From positions 4,266,485 to 4,330,484 of the forward strand of contig NC_134027.1 of assembly GCF_964204645.1 (NCBI RefSeq): a DNA stretch of 64,000 nucleotides, read 5' to 3'. The stretch comes from Tubulanus polymorphus. Lineage: Eukaryota > Nemertea > Palaeonemertea > Tubulaniformes > Tubulanidae. Under the pieces are notes generated by a model that was not told the origin of the DNA, made no database searches, and worked only from the letters and a program-made list of their open reading frames with translations. Below, in pieces: positions 61,120-64,000 of the stretch. Position 1 is the stretch's first letter. Every line of letters starts with the position of its first letter. The position numbers were made by a program, and so were the translations under genes.

Positions 61120-61737
61120 ATGCCCTCGGCAGCGGACTCTATGTCGGGAGAGGAGCGATTTTTACGTGTGGCGACAGTCATAGACCAAGTGGGTCCGAAG
61201 GCGATGCGAGCGCACCTACAAAACGTTTTCCCTAATCTCAGTGATGAACTCAGTCACCAGCGCCCACGACTCCTATCACTTCAACTGCAGGGAGCTATTA
61301 ACGAGGATCAGTGGCGCATTTTATATGGGCCTGATGATCGCAATGCAACCAAAACCTGCGCCGAAATGGATATATCATTGTTGGCAATTTTGATTAATAA
61401 TCTATCTCCAACAGCTGAAGAGGTACACCTCGACAGGGTGTCGGCAGAGGGAATTCGTAGAATCAGAAATTATCTCGGGCGTTTGCCTGTTGCATCCCTG
61501 CAAGCAGATGTGTACAATGATAATATGAAGTATTTGGAACAATACGTTGTATCATTGGCTGGGCCGGATATGAAAGCGATGCTCGATGAACTAGCTGAAG
61601 CTGATATCACCCCAACTGATCAGACCATGAAGCAACGGGCTAAAGCACTCAGGAAAGAATTTAACTTGCAAACGAGTCTGGACGTTCCAAGCAACTTCAG
61701 TCCAGTCACCGAAGGACATTTCTTCCTTCATAATTAG
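61120..61737 (+). CDS. DZIP3-like HEPN domain protein
   Basis: 205 residues. Residues about 14-150 match the HEPN domain found near the N-terminus of DZIP3-like proteins: LRVATVIDQVGPKAMRAHL, LSLQLQGAINEDQWRILYGP and MDISLLAILINNLSP. HEPN domains are helical and often RNases with an R-x4-6-H motif. Here the aligned place reads RNYLGRLP with no histidine, so catalysis is doubtful. The tail after about residue 160 has no known domain. A pyrimidine tract and CAATAG acceptor at 61101-61111 suggest an upstream noncoding exon, so I start at ATG 61120 instead of the in-frame methionine further up. Related domains occur in large invertebrate families joined to NACHT, TIR or death domains; this one stands alone. 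Confidence 0.8.
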   Translation: MPSAADSMSGEERFLRVATVIDQVGPKAMRAHLQNVFPNLSDELSHQRPRLLSLQLQGAINEDQWRILYGPDDRNATKTCAEMDISLLAILINNLSPTAEEVHLDRVSAEGIRRIRNYLGRLPVASLQADVYNDNMKYLEQYVVSLAGPDMKAMLDELAEADITPTDQTMKQRAKALRKEFNLQTSLDVPSNFSPVTEGHFFLHN

Positions 61738-61907
61738 ACCACCTTTAAAAATGATTTGAAATTATAGATTAAGCACGAGATGGTCTTAGATTAAGAAGTG
61801 GGACATTTTGTGGATCGAAATTAAATTCGACCGCGTTCGTTCTTCGAAGTGAATACTGTTCGTTAAGCCTAGTGTATGCTACATGTATAATCAACTGTGC
61901 TATGTTT

Positions 61908-61913
61908 AATAAA
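61908..61913 (+). terminator. Poly(A) signal of the HEPN gene
   Basis: AATAAA about 170 bases after the stop codon, correct strand. Confidence 0.6.
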
Positions 61914-62464
61914 ACTATAATCGCTTTATGATAATAATGGATGTAAAGCGCCTACAACAGCTGTGACATCTGAAGTATAGGCCTACGTCATTGCATTAAA
62001 TATTGCTTTGAAAAAAACTTACCCAGTAAAGACGTATTACATGCGAGTTGAATTACTACTGCTATTTTGTTTCGAAAACGCAGCATATAGAGATACTTTG
62101 CCTTCTTGTAACATAGAATTTTAAGAAGAGTTTATAGGAAAATAGATAATATATAGATGTTGAAATTCAATGGGAAGAAAGGTCGTTTTCTTTTTTATTT
62201 TTCAAATCGGCTTTTCTAACAGCCGTTTTTTTCGGTTAAGCAGGAAGTACGTAGGCAGCCCTCTATGTACGTCCGGAAATTGTTCATCTATCAATCAATT
62301 TCACGCAAACAAATACACAAATATACTCTGTCTATTTACATATGGATGATTCATATATTTCAAAACATAACATAATTGATAAACTATCTTCAAATTCGAA
62401 TAAATACGATATACAACTAGAACAAATAGCTTCTGGGAATCACGTAGACCAGAATTTTCCAGAC
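61914..62464. other. Intergenic, between the HEPN and protease genes
   Basis: About 550 bases with no supported feature; it should carry the protease promoter. Confidence 0.45.

Positions 62465-64000
<1,536 letters not shown>

Overview
The window is eukaryotic: AT-rich DNA with GT-AG introns, short coding exons in phase, tRNA-derived and microsatellite repeats, and no operons. The gene types (a metabotropic glutamate receptor, C-type lectins carrying WSC domains, a DZIP3-type HEPN protein, a mosaic trypsin-like protease) suggest a marine invertebrate, perhaps a lophotrochozoan. This placement is an inference and I cannot name the species.

Layout. The minus strand from 39865 to 1256 is one large gene for a group II-like metabotropic glutamate receptor. 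I reconstructed four coding exons (38476-39865, 17709-18772, 5412-5607, 1256-1368). Their phases match at every junction and give a 920-residue protein from signal peptide to stop. Intron 1 is about 19.7 kb, intron 2 about 12.1 kb and intron 3 about 4.0 kb.

Inside intron 2, on the opposite strand, sits a tandem pair of lectin-like genes (A, 6722 to about 9144; B, 9615-12064). Each has a signal peptide exon, a first C-type lectin domain (CTLD1) whose two halves are separated by a complete eight-cysteine WSC domain, and a second CTLD. Gene B then has a Ser/Thr-rich stalk, a membrane span and a short tail. All introns are phase 1 except one inside the WSC domain (phase 0) and the last one (phase 2). 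This nested WSC-in-CTLD architecture, and its likely origin by exon shuffling, is the most unusual thing in the window.

From 40 to 61 kb genes are sparse and repeats common: a 0.6 kb purine/pyrimidine tract (42.6-43.2 kb), a TTAGG pentamer array (47.4 kb), a long (TA)n tract (48.2-48.4 kb) and three near-identical 190-bp units derived from a tRNA-like SINE (50.4-51.0 kb), with a relative in opposite orientation at 51.1 kb. A 93-codon ORF at 45042-45323 may encode a small secreted cysteine-rich peptide.

At the right end, plus strand, are a compact DZIP3-like HEPN protein gene (61120-61737) that seems to lack the catalytic histidine, and the 5' part of a secreted trypsin-family protease gene (from about 62465, running off the window) with two six-cysteine modules before the protease domain. 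The genes do not form one pathway: the receptor is a neuronal/signalling gene, while lectins, HEPN protein and protease are types often linked to recognition or defence.
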